The notes: generated from the letters alone by a model not told the origin. A stretch of DNA of 55,533 nucleotides from Gluconacetobacter tumulicola (GCF_014174215.1 NZ_JABEQL010000026.1:1-55533), one strand, 5' to 3'; shown: positions 1-8,465, numbered from the stretch's first letter. Program-made: numbers and translations.

Positions 1-35
1 GACGTGTCGATGGCAATGCGTTTAAACTCGCTCAT
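1..35 (-). CDS. Probable IS110-family transposase, N-terminal fragment
   Basis: Only the first eleven codons are inside the window; the gene runs off the left edge. They read MSEFKRIAIDT on the minus strand. A hydrophobic strand leading to an early Asp is the usual start of the RuvC-like DEDD domain of IS110-family recombinases, and similar N-termini are common in acetic acid bacteria (from memory). An AGGAG ribosome binding site lies seven bases before the ATG, which supports a real start. With so few residues the family call is tentative. Confidence 0.42.
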   Translation of the reverse strand, partial: MSEFKRIAIDT

Positions 36-332
36 GGGCGGCTCCTGGGTTCAGTGTGATGACCCCCTGAACCTTGGCACATGATGCCGTGGGGGCCGTC
101 CACCCCAACACAGGCCATCAAGGTCGTGGCTGTGTTTGGAGCCGGATCGCGGAACCCATCTGGGCCCGCGGGCATGAGCCCGCACCAACAGGCCGGACAC
201 ATGACCGCAATCGCTCCGATCCTCACATATCAGCCAGATCCCTCTTGCTTTCCCAGGGCCGTCCACACATGAGCATTGGAGCGCAGGAAACGCGCGTCGG
301 ACCGCCACCAGCGCGCGGTGACGGGCAGGCTT
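36..332. other. Non-coding stretch, possibly the left end of an IS110-type element
   Basis: No convincing gene is seen here. The short open frames overlap each other and lack ribosome binding sites and recognisable motifs. A perfect six-base-pair stem with an ATGA loop lies at 168-183 (GCGGGC/GCCCGC). If the gene at 1-35 is an IS110-group transposase, this upstream region would be expected to hold the element's left end and its bridge RNA; that is inference from family knowledge. The stretch also contains the 3' flank of the antiporter gene. Confidence 0.35.
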
Positions 333-2015
333 TCAGTTGACGCGAGGGAGGCTTCGGGCCCGGTTCCTGAGCACCTGCTCCTCGTAATCCATCTCCTGCA
401 TCAGGAGGGATTCGGTCTCGTCATTGATATACTGGGCGTCTCGCAGGTTGCGCAGCTCGATCCGCGAGGTGCGCAGGTTGTTCAGGCGCAGGGCCAGTTC
501 CAGGCGCATGCGGCGGATCGAGGTGATCTGGGCCACGCTGGCCTCGCCATTGCTGTTGCGGCGGAGCTGGTTCAGGCGGTTTTCGTATTCCTGCATCAAT
601 CGGGCGATGATCTCGATGCGCATTTCGCCGGCTTCGTCGCGTGTCTTGGCGCGCGTGGTCAGGGTCTGCTGCTCGTCACGCATGGCGCGCAGCATCGTAC
701 GCACCAGGACCAGCCGCGCCCAGCTGACTTCCCGCGCCTGGGGGTCGACCATTCCGTCCATCAGGCCACTGGTCAGCCACGGTAGCGAGAAGCTGGCCGT
801 CAGCAGCGACACCAGGATTACCCCCACCGACACCGTGACCAGCAGGTCGCGCGCCGGAAAACCCGCAACACCCTCTGCCGCCTGCGGCAGGGACAGCACG
901 GCCGCCAGCGTGACGGCGCCGCGCACGCCCGCGACGGTGCTGACCAGCAATCCGCGCCAGCCGGGCCAGCGGAACACGCCGTGATCGTGCCGGGCGCGCC
1001 AGGCCGCGATGCCCAGGATCAGCGCCAGCCCGGCCGCGCGCAGGATGCACATCGCCGCATGGATGGCGACGATCAGCAGCAGCAGCATCCATGGCGAGCG
1101 GTCGGCGGCGCGTACCAGCGCCATTCCGTTGGTCGCCAGTGCCGGCAGTTGCAGGCCCAGCAGCAGGAAGATGACGGAATTGAAGATGAAGCCGACCATG
1201 TCCCACATCGTGCGGGCCTGGAGGCGGGTCGTGATCTGGGTTTCCTGCAGCACGCCCGTCAGCTTGATGGTCATGCCGCCCGCCACCGCCGCCAGAATGC
1301 CCGAGCAGCCGACTGCTTCGGCCGACATGTAGGCGGCGAAGGGCAGCAGCAGCATGAAGGTGATCTGCGTCGGCGGATCGTCATAGCCCCGGGCGAGCAG
1401 GATCTTGTCCAGCCGGGCCGCCGCCAGGCAGACGGCGATGCCGATCGCGATGCCGCCCAGCGACAGCAGGCTGAAGGTGGTCAGCGCGCCGCGGAGCGAG
1501 AAGGCGCCCGTCATGGCGGCGACGGTGGCGAAGCGGAAGCAGACCAGGCCCGATGCGTCGTTCAGCAGGGATTCGCCTTCGAGCATATGGACGATGGTGC
1601 GCGGCACCGATGTGCCCAGCATGCCGCCCACGGCCACGGCATCGGTCGGTGACAGGACCGCCGCCAGCGCGAAGCAGACCGGCAGCGGCATGGGGGGCAG
1701 CATCCAGTGAATGGCGTAGCCGCACAGGATGGTCGTCGCCAGGACCATCGGCCCCGCCAGGGCGAAGATGATGGTGCGCAACTGGCCGAATTCGCGCATC
1801 GGCATATGGAACGCATCGCGGAACAGCAGCGGCGGGATGAACAGCAGCATGAACATGTCCGGGTCGAGCGTGACATGCAGCCCGGCGATCGACCCCAGCA
1901 CGCCCAGGGCGATCTGCAACAATGGCAAGGGGACCGGAACGGGCATCAGGCGGGCGGCCAGACTGCTGAAGGCCGCGACGAATAACAGGATCAGGCTGAG
2001 GATAACGTCATGCAT
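333..2015 (-). CDS. CPA1-family Na+/H+ antiporter
   Basis: Inner-membrane exchanger that would swap cytoplasmic Na+ or K+ for protons in pH and salt homeostasis. The 560-residue protein has about twelve hydrophobic segments through roughly residue 410. It carries the CPA1 signatures LSPTDAVAVGG and EGESLLNDASG in the transport core. A charged cytoplasmic tail of about 150 residues follows, rich in Arg, Glu and Leu and probably coiled-coil. The ATG at 2015 (MHDVILSLILL) is chosen because it opens directly into the first membrane helix; the longer frame only adds a GC-rich extension. It is divergent from gabT. The exact cation cannot be read from sequence. Confidence 0.85.
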   Translation of the reverse strand: MHDVILSLILLFVAAFSSLAARLMPVPVPLPLLQIALGVLGSIAGLHVTLDPDMFMLLFIPPLLFRDAFHMPMREFGQLRTIIFALAGPMVLATTILCGYAIHWMLPPMPLPVCFALAAVLSPTDAVAVGGMLGTSVPRTIVHMLEGESLLNDASGLVCFRFATVAAMTGAFSLRGALTTFSLLSLGGIAIGIAVCLAAARLDKILLARGYDDPPTQITFMLLLPFAAYMSAEAVGCSGILAAVAGGMTIKLTGVLQETQITTRLQARTMWDMVGFIFNSVIFLLLGLQLPALATNGMALVRAADRSPWMLLLLIVAIHAAMCILRAAGLALILGIAAWRARHDHGVFRWPGWRGLLVSTVAGVRGAVTLAAVLSLPQAAEGVAGFPARDLLVTVSVGVILVSLLTASFSLPWLTSGLMDGMVDPQAREVSWARLVLVRTMLRAMRDEQQTLTTRAKTRDEAGEMRIEIIARLMQEYENRLNQLRRNSNGEASVAQITSIRRMRLELALRLNNLRTSRIELRNLRDAQYINDETESLLMQEMDYEEQVLRNRARSLPRVN

Positions 2016-2135
2016 GGGCGGTCCCGGGCTCGTGCCCCCGCTTCGGCGCGCGAGGCAGGCACCACCCCCGGTCCAAAGTGCGCGCACCATACACACGCCC
2101 CCCTATGCTGACCATCTGAGGCGGCCATGACAGGA

Positions 2136-2154
2136 TGGTGACAGAAAGGCACCA
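2136..2154. promoter_or_regulatory. Putative LysR-type operator upstream of gabT
   Basis: The 19-bp interrupted inverted repeat TGGTG-N9-CACCA contains T-N11-A (T at 2139, A at 2151), the usual core of a LysR-regulator box. It lies about 125 bp before the gabT start. A copy with 17 of 19 identical bases is present at 14385-14403, between a TonB receptor and a GcvA-like LysR gene. Conservation of the spacer sequence (ACNNAAAGG) as well as the arms argues against chance. Regulator identity is inferred. Confidence 0.5.
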
Positions 2155-2278
2155 CCCGCGACCGACAAGGCGTCTCCCGCGCCAGGCGTGCGGGCAGTAC
2201 AAGCGCCGTCGGTATGGCGTCGGTGGCGGCGCCCCTCCCCCCGCGATCAGGCCCTTCAGACAACGAGGACAGGCGACC

Positions 2279-3550
2279 ATGTCATCCAGCAATTCCGCCC
2301 TTCAGGCGCGGCGCGAGGCGGCTGTGCCGCGCGGCGTCGGCTCGGCCACCACCATCCATGCCGCCCGCGCGGAAAACGCCGAATTGTGGGATGTCGAGGG
2401 CAGACGCTACGTCGATTTTGCCGGCGGGATCGCGGTGCTGAATGTCGGCCACCGTCACCCGAAGGTGATGGAGGCGGTGCGGCGGCAGCTGGACCTGTTC
2501 ACCCATACCGCGTTCCAGGTTGCGCCCTATGAATCCTATATCGCGCTGGCCGAGCGGCTGAACGCGCTGGCCCCCTTTCCCGGCCCGGCCAAGACCATCC
2601 TGTTCACGACCGGCGCCGAAGCGACCGAGAACGCGGTGAAGATCGCCCGCGCCGCCACCGGGCGCAGCGGCGTGGTGGCCTTTACCGGCGGGTTCCATGG
2701 CCGCACGCTGCTGGCCTCGGCCCTGACGGGCAAGGTGCAGCCCTATAAGGCGCCGTTCGGCACCATGCCCGGCGGGGTCTATCACCTGCCCTTCCCGGCC
2801 GGCGATATCTCGGTTGCCGACAGTCTGCGCGCGCTCGACCTGCTGTTCGCGGCGGATATCGACCCGACGCAGGTTGCCGCCATCATCATCGAGCCCGTGC
2901 AGGGGGAAGGCGGCTTCCGCCCCGCCCCCACCGAATTGCTGCAAGCCCTGCGCGCGGTCTGCGACACACACGGGATCAAGCTGATTGCCGACGAGGTGCA
3001 GACCGGCTTTGCCCGCACCGGCAAGCTGTTCGGCATCGAGCTTTCCGGTGTGGCGCCCGACCTGGTGTGCGTTGCCAAGTCGCTGGGTGGCGGCATGCCG
3101 CTGTCGGGCGTGATCGGCCGGGCCGAGCTGATGGATGCTGTCGGCCCCGGTGGGCTGGGCGGCACCTATGCCGGCGCGCCGCTGGCCTGCGCCGCCGGGT
3201 TGGCGGTGCTGGACGTGATTGCCGAGGAAGGGTTGGTGGAACGCGCCAACGTGATCGGCGCGCGCATCCGCGACCGGCTGGACTCGCTGCACGGCAAGCC
3301 GGGCCTGGTGCCCTTCAGCGCCGCGCGTGGGCCCGGTGCGATGATCGGCTTCGATATTCTGGAAGCCGACGGAAAGACCCCGCGTAAAGGTGGCGCCGGC
3401 ACCATTTGCGCCCGTGCCGCCGAACGTGGGTTGATCCTGCTGTCTTGCGGTGTGCTGGGCGAGACTGTTCGCATTCTGGTGCCCCTGACCGCGCCTGACA
3501 GCGTGATCGAGGAGGGGCTGGCGATTATCGAGCAGGCTCTGGCGGGGTGA
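2279..3550 (+). CDS. gabT: 4-aminobutyrate aminotransferase (class III, PLP-dependent)
   Basis: Cytoplasmic enzyme that would transfer the amino group of GABA to 2-oxoglutarate, giving succinate semialdehyde and glutamate. The 423-residue length matches GabT. Visible fold-type I features are the phosphate-binding FTTGAEATENAVK region, IIEPVQGEGGF, the cofactor-binding IADEVQTGFARTGK, and the PLP lysine K267 in VAKSLGGGMP. The ATG at 2279 is preceded by GAGGACAGG; the longer upstream frame is GC-rich leader. A LysR-like operator is at 2136-2154 and a rho-independent terminator follows the stop, so it looks monocistronic. Other omega-amino acids, such as 5-aminovalerate, are possible substrates. 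Confidence 0.9.
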   Translation: MSSSNSALQARREAAVPRGVGSATTIHAARAENAELWDVEGRRYVDFAGGIAVLNVGHRHPKVMEAVRRQLDLFTHTAFQVAPYESYIALAERLNALAPFPGPAKTILFTTGAEATENAVKIARAATGRSGVVAFTGGFHGRTLLASALTGKVQPYKAPFGTMPGGVYHLPFPAGDISVADSLRALDLLFAADIDPTQVAAIIIEPVQGEGGFRPAPTELLQALRAVCDTHGIKLIADEVQTGFARTGKLFGIELSGVAPDLVCVAKSLGGGMPLSGVIGRAELMDAVGPGGLGGTYAGAPLACAAGLAVLDVIAEEGLVERANVIGARIRDRLDSLHGKPGLVPFSAARGPGAMIGFDILEADGKTPRKGGAGTICARAAERGLILLSCGVLGETVRILVPLTAPDSVIEEGLAIIEQALAG

Positions 3551-3575
3551 AATGTGGGTAGGGTGTTTTGGAAAG

Positions 3576-3598
3576 ATCCGTTTTTAACGGGATTTTTT
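3576..3598 (+). terminator. Rho-independent terminator of gabT
   Basis: A short stem (ATCCGTT pairing with AACGGGAT through one bulged G) with a TTT loop is followed at once by six T residues at 3593-3598. It lies 25 bp after the gabT stop codon, in the right orientation. Confidence 0.7.
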
Positions 3599-3644
3599 GG
3601 AACAGCCTCTTCTTTTCCCGGACTATTTGCCGGGAGGGCTTGAA

Positions 3645-3738
3645 TCCAGGGCTCTGCCCTGGACCCGGCAGGGCCTGAGGCCCTGCACCCCAATCATTTG
3701 ATAACGAATGGGGCTCCAAAGGGCGAACTGCCCTTTGG
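3645..3738. repeat. Cluster of three palindromes (REP-like), first copy
   Basis: Three perfect hairpins lie in a row: TCCAGGGC/GCCCTGGA (3645-3663), GCAGGGCCT/AGGCCCTGC (3668-3686) and CCAAAGGGC/GCCCTTTGG (3716-3738). The last, with flanks CGAATGG before and TGGGT after, recurs at 7312-7333. Both copies sit just beyond the 3' end of a minus-strand gene, here the DEAD-box helicase. They may act as bidirectional terminators or be members of a dispersed REP-type family. Confidence 0.65.
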
Positions 3739-3764
3739 TGGGTTCAAGGGCAGCGCCAGCCTGA

Positions 3765-5057
3765 TCAGGCTGCTCCGGCAGTCGCCTTGGCTGCTGCCCG
3801 CGCGGCCTGCTTCTCTTCCTCGGTCCAGACTTTGCGTTCGCGCTTCTCCTGCGGCTTGGCTTCCTTGGGCGGCGCGCCGCCCAGCAGGGGCGGACGCATG
3901 GTCGAGTTGCGCGCCGCTTCCGAGTGCCACGGATGATCGTCCTGAACGGTCAGGGTGCGACCGATTTCCCGTTCCACATCCCGCAGCCAGGCGCGTTGCT
4001 CGGCATCGCACAGCGTGATGGCGAAGCCGTTGCGCCCGGCGCGGCCGGTGCGGCCGATGCGGTGGACATAGCTTTCCGGCAGGCTCGGCAGGTCATGGTT
4101 GAAAACATGCGTGACGGTATCGACGTCGATGCCGCGCGCTGCGATATCCGTCGCCACCAGGACCTGCGCGGTTCCGGCGCGGAAGGCATCGAGCGCGCGC
4201 TCCCGCTGGCCCTGCGACTTGTTGCCGTGCAGGGCCTCGGCCGTGATGCCGGCCTCGGTGATGAAGGCGCAGACTTCGTTGGCGATGTTCTTCTGCAAGG
4301 TGAAGACCACGGCCTGGCCGATGCCGGGCGTTTGCAGCAGTTCCAGCAATGCCGCCTTCTTGTCGGCGGCATCGACGAACATGACCGATTGCTCGATCCG
4401 GTCGACGGTGGTCGAGGGCGGGGCGATCTCGACCTTCGCCGGGTCGCGCAGGAGGCTTTCGACCAGTGCTGCGATGGATTTCGGCATCGTTGCCGAAAAC
4501 AGCACCGTGTGCCGGTCCTTGGGCAGCGTCGCGACGATGCGCTCGATCGGCTTGGCGAAGCCCATGTCGAGCATCTGGTCGGCCTCATCCAGCACCAGCG
4601 CCTCGAGCTGCGACAGGTCGCACAGGCCCTGGTTGATCAGGTCCAGCAACCGGCCCGGCGCGGCCACGATGATGTCCACGCCTTCCTTGAGCGCATTGAT
4701 CTGGTGAAACTGGCTGACGCCGCCGAAGATCGTCGTCACGCTGAAGTTGAGATGGCGACCGAAGCTTTCGAAACCGTCCGCGATCTGCGAGACCAGTTCG
4801 CGCGTGGGCGCGAGGACCAGGACGCGGGCCCCGCCCTTGGGCGCCGGGCGGGGAGACGCGGCCAGGCGATGCAGCAGCGGCAGCGCGAAGGAGGCCGTCT
4901 TGCCCGTGCCGGTCTGGGCCATGCCCAGCAGGTCGCGGCCTTCCAGCAGCAGCGGGATCGACTGGGCCTGGATCGGGGTGGGGGTGACATACCCTTCCTC
5001 GGCCAGTGCGCTCAGCAGGCTCGGCGCCAGAGAGAGGTCGGCGAACGTCATGGACAT
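3765..5057 (-). CDS. DEAD-box ATP-dependent RNA helicase (RhlE-like)
   Basis: ATP-dependent RNA unwinding enzyme, probably for ribosome assembly or mRNA turnover in the cytoplasm. The 430-residue protein has all the core motifs in order: Q motif (TPTPIQAQSIP), Walker A AQTGTGKT, PTREL, DEAD within LDEADQMLDMGF, SAT, and C-terminal ARGID plus HRIGRTGRAG. A basic C-terminal tail (KRERKVWTEEEKQAARAAA) is typical of RhlE-type proteins. The ATG at 5057 is used. A TTG six bases upstream (5063) has a better-placed GGAGG and could be the true start; a third option is 5051. A palindromic repeat at the 3' end may terminate it. Confidence 0.92.
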   Translation of the reverse strand: MSMTFADLSLAPSLLSALAEEGYVTPTPIQAQSIPLLLEGRDLLGMAQTGTGKTASFALPLLHRLAASPRPAPKGGARVLVLAPTRELVSQIADGFESFGRHLNFSVTTIFGGVSQFHQINALKEGVDIIVAAPGRLLDLINQGLCDLSQLEALVLDEADQMLDMGFAKPIERIVATLPKDRHTVLFSATMPKSIAALVESLLRDPAKVEIAPPSTTVDRIEQSVMFVDAADKKAALLELLQTPGIGQAVVFTLQKNIANEVCAFITEAGITAEALHGNKSQGQRERALDAFRAGTAQVLVATDIAARGIDVDTVTHVFNHDLPSLPESYVHRIGRTGRAGRNGFAITLCDAEQRAWLRDVEREIGRTLTVQDDHPWHSEAARNSTMRPPLLGGAPPKEAKPQEKRERKVWTEEEKQAARAAAKATAGAA

Positions 5058-5506
5058 GGTCAAGCGGCGCCTCCGGCGCTTAAGTCAAGGCTGCGCCTGT
5101 TCGGGCTTCGCTGGTTGGGGACGCGGAGTTCTTACGGGGGATGCTGTATTGCGTCAACGCCGGGGATGAGGGGCGGTGGACAAGCTGTACTGCCAAGACC
5201 GCTTTGCGGGGTGAACGGTCGGTCGGCTTTCGGCAGCGAGAAGAGATAGTCGGACATCCGCGTCACGGATCGGAAGCCCGGTTCCTTGGAACGTTACCTA
5301 CCTGACTGAACCGGTGCCGACCAAAATCAGACCCGAAAGCAATTTAGACGTGCACGCAGGTGTCACGCAGGGCACGAGATGATACCATCTGGTGCAGAAA
5401 CGGGGACGCAGCAGGTTTGAGTGGCGTCCATCGTGCGGATTTCACGTCGATGAAGGCCGAGTGATCCTCATTTGCCGCTCGGCATGCGCACAACCGATCT
5501 GGGAAG
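5058..5506. other. Intergenic region with no recognised gene
   Basis: This 450-bp stretch holds the helicase leader (GGAGG near 5067-5071) and the region past the 3' end of the HxlR gene. Short open frames are present but have no ribosome binding sites or recognisable motifs. Reading the minus strand gives scattered peptides that could be gene remnants, but nothing can be assigned. I see no tRNA, repeat or clear terminator. Confidence 0.4.
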
Positions 5507-5863
5507 CTAAACATCGGCCTCCTGATCACTGCCGCCAAGCCCGTCCACGATCTCGGACCGATGAGAAAGCCCCCAGTCGGCCATCGACTGCATGATCGGC
5601 CGCAGCGTATCGCCAAGATTGGTTAGACGGTATTCCGTCTTCGGCGGGATCACGGGATATTCCTTGCGGGAAAGCAGTCCCCATTCCTCCAGTTGGCGCA
5701 GTTCTTTTGTCAGCATGCGGTCGCTGATCGGCGGACAGGCTCTTCGTATCGCAGAGAACCGTAACGGTTGGCTCCGAATGAGTGACCACACGATACGAGC
5801 TTTCCATCGTCCGCCGAGGATCTTCGACGTAAATGCCACAGGACATGGGGTAGTGAGCTGCAT
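5507..5863 (-). CDS. HxlR-family winged-helix transcriptional regulator
   Basis: A 118-residue DNA-binding protein of the HxlR (DUF24) type, which usually controls an adjacent redox or detoxification gene in response to quinones, aldehydes or disulfide stress. The family start CPVAFTSKILGGRWKARIVW is clear, followed by the helix-turn-helix (ISDRMLTKELRQLEEWGLL) and the wing (PPKTEYRLTNLG). The ATG at 5863 puts the conserved Cys at about residue 7, the usual position of the redox Cys in this family; longer upstream frames overlap the neighbouring gene and are rejected. It is divergent from the quinone oxidoreductase at 5970, with an inverted repeat between them. Confidence 0.88.
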   Translation of the reverse strand: MQLTTPCPVAFTSKILGGRWKARIVWSLIRSQPLRFSAIRRACPPISDRMLTKELRQLEEWGLLSRKEYPVIPPKTEYRLTNLGDTLRPIMQSMADWGLSHRSEIVDGLGGSDQEADV

Positions 5864-5867
5864 AGCG

Positions 5868-5901
5868 CTTACACTAACAAAAATATCCGCACTTGTGTAA
5901 G
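5868..5901. promoter_or_regulatory. Inverted repeat between HxlR gene and oxidoreductase gene
   Basis: CTTACAC at 5868-5874 and GTGTAAG at 5895-5901 form a perfect seven-base inverted repeat across a 20-bp AT-rich spacer. It lies five bases upstream of the HxlR start, in the divergent promoter region. HxlR dimers typically bind such palindromes, so autoregulation and control of the divergent gene are likely. Confidence 0.5.
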
Positions 5902-5969
5902 GTAAGTGTTTCGATTTCGATGGTCGTCGAAGTCGATCCAGACTGGATCGAGCAAAGGAGACCTCGAAG

Positions 5970-6971
5970 ATGAAGGCCATTTGCGTCACGGAAACCCGCC
6001 AGCTTGAGGTGCGCGAGGTCCCAACGCCCGCCTTTCCTCCAAGCGGACACATCCTGGTGGACATTGTTGCCTCCGCCATTAACCATGGGGACAAAGCCTT
6101 CCTCTCAAGACCGACGATTACCACGGGGTTGAAAACCAGTCTTTATGAAATCTGGGGAGCCTCTTCGTCCGGCAAAGTGCGCGCCATTGGCAACGATGTC
6201 CCGGCGGAGTTTGCGGGCAGGAATGTGGCGCTCTACCGCTCGCTGACGCCGAGCCCGCATATTGTCGGATTGTGGTCCGAGCAAGCCGTCGTGCCTTATA
6301 CCAGCGCCCTTATTCTTCCCGAGTGCGTTGCAGTCGAGGATTATTCCGGTTCTCTGGTCAATGCGATGACCGGGTACGCATTTGTGGAAGAGATGTTGAG
6401 CGAAGGACACAAAGGCCTGATCGTGACGGCGGGCGCTTCTGCGACCGGCCTCGCCATCACGGCGATTGCCCGGAGAAAGCATATCCCGTTGCTCGCTCTG
6501 GTACGCTCCGAGCAGGCTGGCGAAGAACTTCGTAGATTTGGTGTAGAGCATGTGCTTGTTACGGAATCGAATGATTTTGAAAGTCAGTTTGCCACGCTTG
6601 CAGAACAGCTCGGCACAACGGCTGTCTTCGATGGCATTGGAGGAGAACTGATCAATCGGATCGCTCCTCATCTGCCGGTAAACAGCACCGTTTCGTTTTA
6701 CGGCTTCCTTGGTGGAGCAAGCCCGATCTCGGTTCCATCCGTGCTCTTCGTAGCAAGGAAGCTCACGATGAAGGGATTCAGCAATTTCAACAGCAGGACC
6801 GTCAAGGACACCCAGAAGCTTCGTGCCGCGCTGACGTCTCTCGCAGATATCATCGCCGACCCGATGTTCAGGACACGTCCGGGAAAGAAGTTCAGCCTCG
6901 ATCAGATAACAGAAGCTATGGCGTATGAGACCAGACCTGGAGCGAAGGCCATTCTTACACCGGCAGCCTGA
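5970..6971 (+). CDS. Zinc-independent quinone oxidoreductase (MDR superfamily)
   Basis: NAD(P)H-dependent reductase of the medium-chain dehydrogenase/reductase superfamily, 333 residues, cytoplasmic. The N-terminal GroES-like domain has no catalytic zinc ligands. A Rossmann region follows from about residue 145 (GLIVTAGASATGLAITAIARRK), where the glycine pattern is degenerate (GASATG), as in quinone oxidoreductase-like members. The start has a strong AAGGAG seven to ten bases upstream. It pairs with a divergent HxlR gene, as many stress-inducible quinone or enone reductases do. Both genes appear lower in GC than their flanks, which may indicate transfer. The natural substrate is unknown. Confidence 0.85.
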   Translation: MKAICVTETRQLEVREVPTPAFPPSGHILVDIVASAINHGDKAFLSRPTITTGLKTSLYEIWGASSSGKVRAIGNDVPAEFAGRNVALYRSLTPSPHIVGLWSEQAVVPYTSALILPECVAVEDYSGSLVNAMTGYAFVEEMLSEGHKGLIVTAGASATGLAITAIARRKHIPLLALVRSEQAGEELRRFGVEHVLVTESNDFESQFATLAEQLGTTAVFDGIGGELINRIAPHLPVNSTVSFYGFLGGASPISVPSVLFVARKLTMKGFSNFNSRTVKDTQKLRAALTSLADIIADPMFRTRPGKKFSLDQITEAMAYETRPGAKAILTPAA

Positions 6972-7362
6972 TGTGCATCACCCGAATGGATCAGCTACCG
7001 AACATGTCCAGTGGACGCCAGAATTGGCGAGGACTCAGGTGACGGTACTACCACCGGGCTGGAGAGAAGATGCGTCGGACCGGCTGAAAGCGGGGGCCGT
7101 AAGCAGGGGCCAGAAGGGCCGATGCTAAAATTCAGGGTGATCTTCGGCCGCTTTTTCAGCCCATCAGCGGTGCCGGCATGCAGCAAGGCCGTCGGAAACA
7201 TGACCAAAGAGCGACGGAGAATGACTGCTTTCAAAAAACGAACATAGCGGTGAAAAGTCTGCTTTGAGGCGAAAACGGACTGAACCTTTCCGTGCCCAAT
7301 CGAATGGGTTTCCAAAGGGCGACTGCCCTTTGGTGGGTCCAGGGCAAAGCCCTGGCCGTGCC
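6972..7362. other. Intergenic region without a gene, ending in a palindromic repeat
   Basis: No supported coding region is seen between the oxidoreductase and the end of the amine dehydrogenase operon; short frames here have no ribosome binding site or motif. The right-hand end (7302-7355) holds the second copy of the palindromic repeat. The part before it is moderately AT-rich, with short purine runs (AAAAAACGAACAT), and may be degenerate repeat sequence. Confidence 0.45.
7312..7355. repeat. Palindromic repeat (REP-like), second copy
   Basis: CCAAAGGGC/GCCCTTTGG (7312-7333) is followed by CCAGGGC/GCCCTGG (7339-7355). The first hairpin and its flanks (CGAATGGG before, TGGGT after) match the copy ending at 3738. 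It begins seven bases past the stop of the last gene of the amine dehydrogenase operon, so it may end that transcript. Confidence 0.65.
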
Positions 7363-7929
7363 TCACGCCGCCACGGAGCGGCCGGCGACGGTGGGTAGCA
7401 GGGCTTCGACCTGGCGGCGGGTGTTGACTACGTCGCGGGCGAGGATGGTGCCGTTGTCGTCGAGCAGGACCAGGGTGGGGAGGCGGTTGACTTGCAGGAC
7501 AAGGCCGAGTTCGACGCCGGTGATGAAGGGGATGTTGGTGAGGGCGAGGCGGTCGCGCATCGCTGTGAGTTCGGGGGGGGCGCCATCGCCGACGAGGACG
7601 GGGTCTAGGCCGCGTTCGCGGGCGACGTCGAGCGCGATGGGCAGGACGCGTTTGCAGACGGGGCAGTCGGCGCCGACGAAGAGGAGCATGCGGATGGTGC
7701 CGGCGGGCAGGCGTTCGCCGACTGGGAAGGGGGTGCCGTCGAGCGTGCGCATGGTGATGCGGGGGATGGGTTGGCCGACATCGAGGCCGCGCTGGGGGTT
7801 TTGCTGGCCGATGGGGGCGATGCGTTCGTGCAGGATGCCGATCTGGCGCGCGAGGGCGAGCACCACCAGCACCAGGGCGACGATGGCGGCGAACAGCAGC
7901 ACCTGCGACACGATCAGGGCAGTCATCAT
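7363..7929 (-). CDS. MauD-like thioredoxin-fold protein (second copy, CPVC)
   Basis: Membrane-anchored periplasmic thioredoxin-like protein of 188 residues, last gene of the amine dehydrogenase operon. An N-terminal helix (about residues 4-26) anchors it. The thioredoxin domain carries a complete CPVC at C89 and C92 and a cis-proline strand (VNRLPTLVLLD). MauD proteins help form or isomerise the many disulfides of the small subunit. Its ATG overlaps the mauE stop (ATGA), so translation is probably coupled. This copy keeps both active-site cysteines, whereas the MauD at 9708-10325 has lost one. Confidence 0.8.
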   Translation of the reverse strand: MMTALIVSQVLLFAAIVALVLVVLALARQIGILHERIAPIGQQNPQRGLDVGQPIPRITMRTLDGTPFPVGERLPAGTIRMLLFVGADCPVCKRVLPIALDVARERGLDPVLVGDGAPPELTAMRDRLALTNIPFITGVELGLVLQVNRLPTLVLLDDNGTILARDVVNTRRQVEALLPTVAGRSVAA

Positions 7930-8465
7930 GCGGAATGTTCCTCGGGGCCGGGGATGGCCGATATCAGGTGCGACAGGGCGAGGGCGAGCGCCAGCAGGCA
8001 GGCGCCGGCGGCCAGCGCCTGGTAGCGCAGCAGCAGGGAAGCGGGCTGGCCCGTGAGGGCGGGCAACAGGGAGGCAGGGGCCAGCAGGGCGCTGCGGGCG
8101 ACGGCGGCCCAGGACAGGCGGGCGGATGCCATGCCGGGCAGGCAGCCGCAGGAGAGGTCGGTCCGGCCGCGCAGCAGGTTGATGGCCATGGCGAGGGCGA
8201 ACATTGCGAACAGCAGGGCGGCGCCGAGGCTGGCCGTGAGGGGGGCGAGGCCGGCCAGCAGGGTGACGCCCACGGCGGTTTCGGCACCGGCGAGGGCCCA
8301 GGCGGTGGATTCCAGCAGGGCGGCGGGCACGAGCCGGTAGGCGGCCAGTGTGGTGAGGAAGCCGTCGTGATCGCGCAGTTTGGCGAGGCCGGCGGCGAAC
8401 AGGAGCGTGCCGATGCCGCCGGCCAGCAGCGTGCCGGCCAGAGGGAGGATGGTGAGGCCGGTCAT
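7926..8465 (-). CDS. mauE: MauE-type membrane protein for amine dehydrogenase maturation
   Basis: Integral membrane protein of 179 residues with about four hydrophobic helices, matching the MauE/DoxX-like family. MauE is needed with MauD for correct export, folding or disulfide formation of the TTQ small subunit. A cysteine pair in LSCGCLPG (C106, C108) lies at the loop after the third helix, a position used for disulfide relay in related proteins. The ATG at 8465 begins straight into the first helix (MTGLTILPL); a longer frame is GC-rich noise. The stop overlaps the start of the following thioredoxin-like gene. Confidence 0.85.
   Translation of the reverse strand: MTGLTILPLAGTLLAGGIGTLLFAAGLAKLRDHDGFLTTLAAYRLVPAALLESTAWALAGAETAVGVTLLAGLAPLTASLGAALLFAMFALAMAINLLRGRTDLSCGCLPGMASARLSWAAVARSALLAPASLLPALTGQPASLLLRYQALAAGACLLALALALSHLISAIPGPEEHSA

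Noticed and set aside
3645-3738. Hairpin cluster considered as a CRISPR remnant
   Set aside because: The palindromes are adjacent and unequal, with no uniform repeat-spacer spacing and no cas genes in the window.
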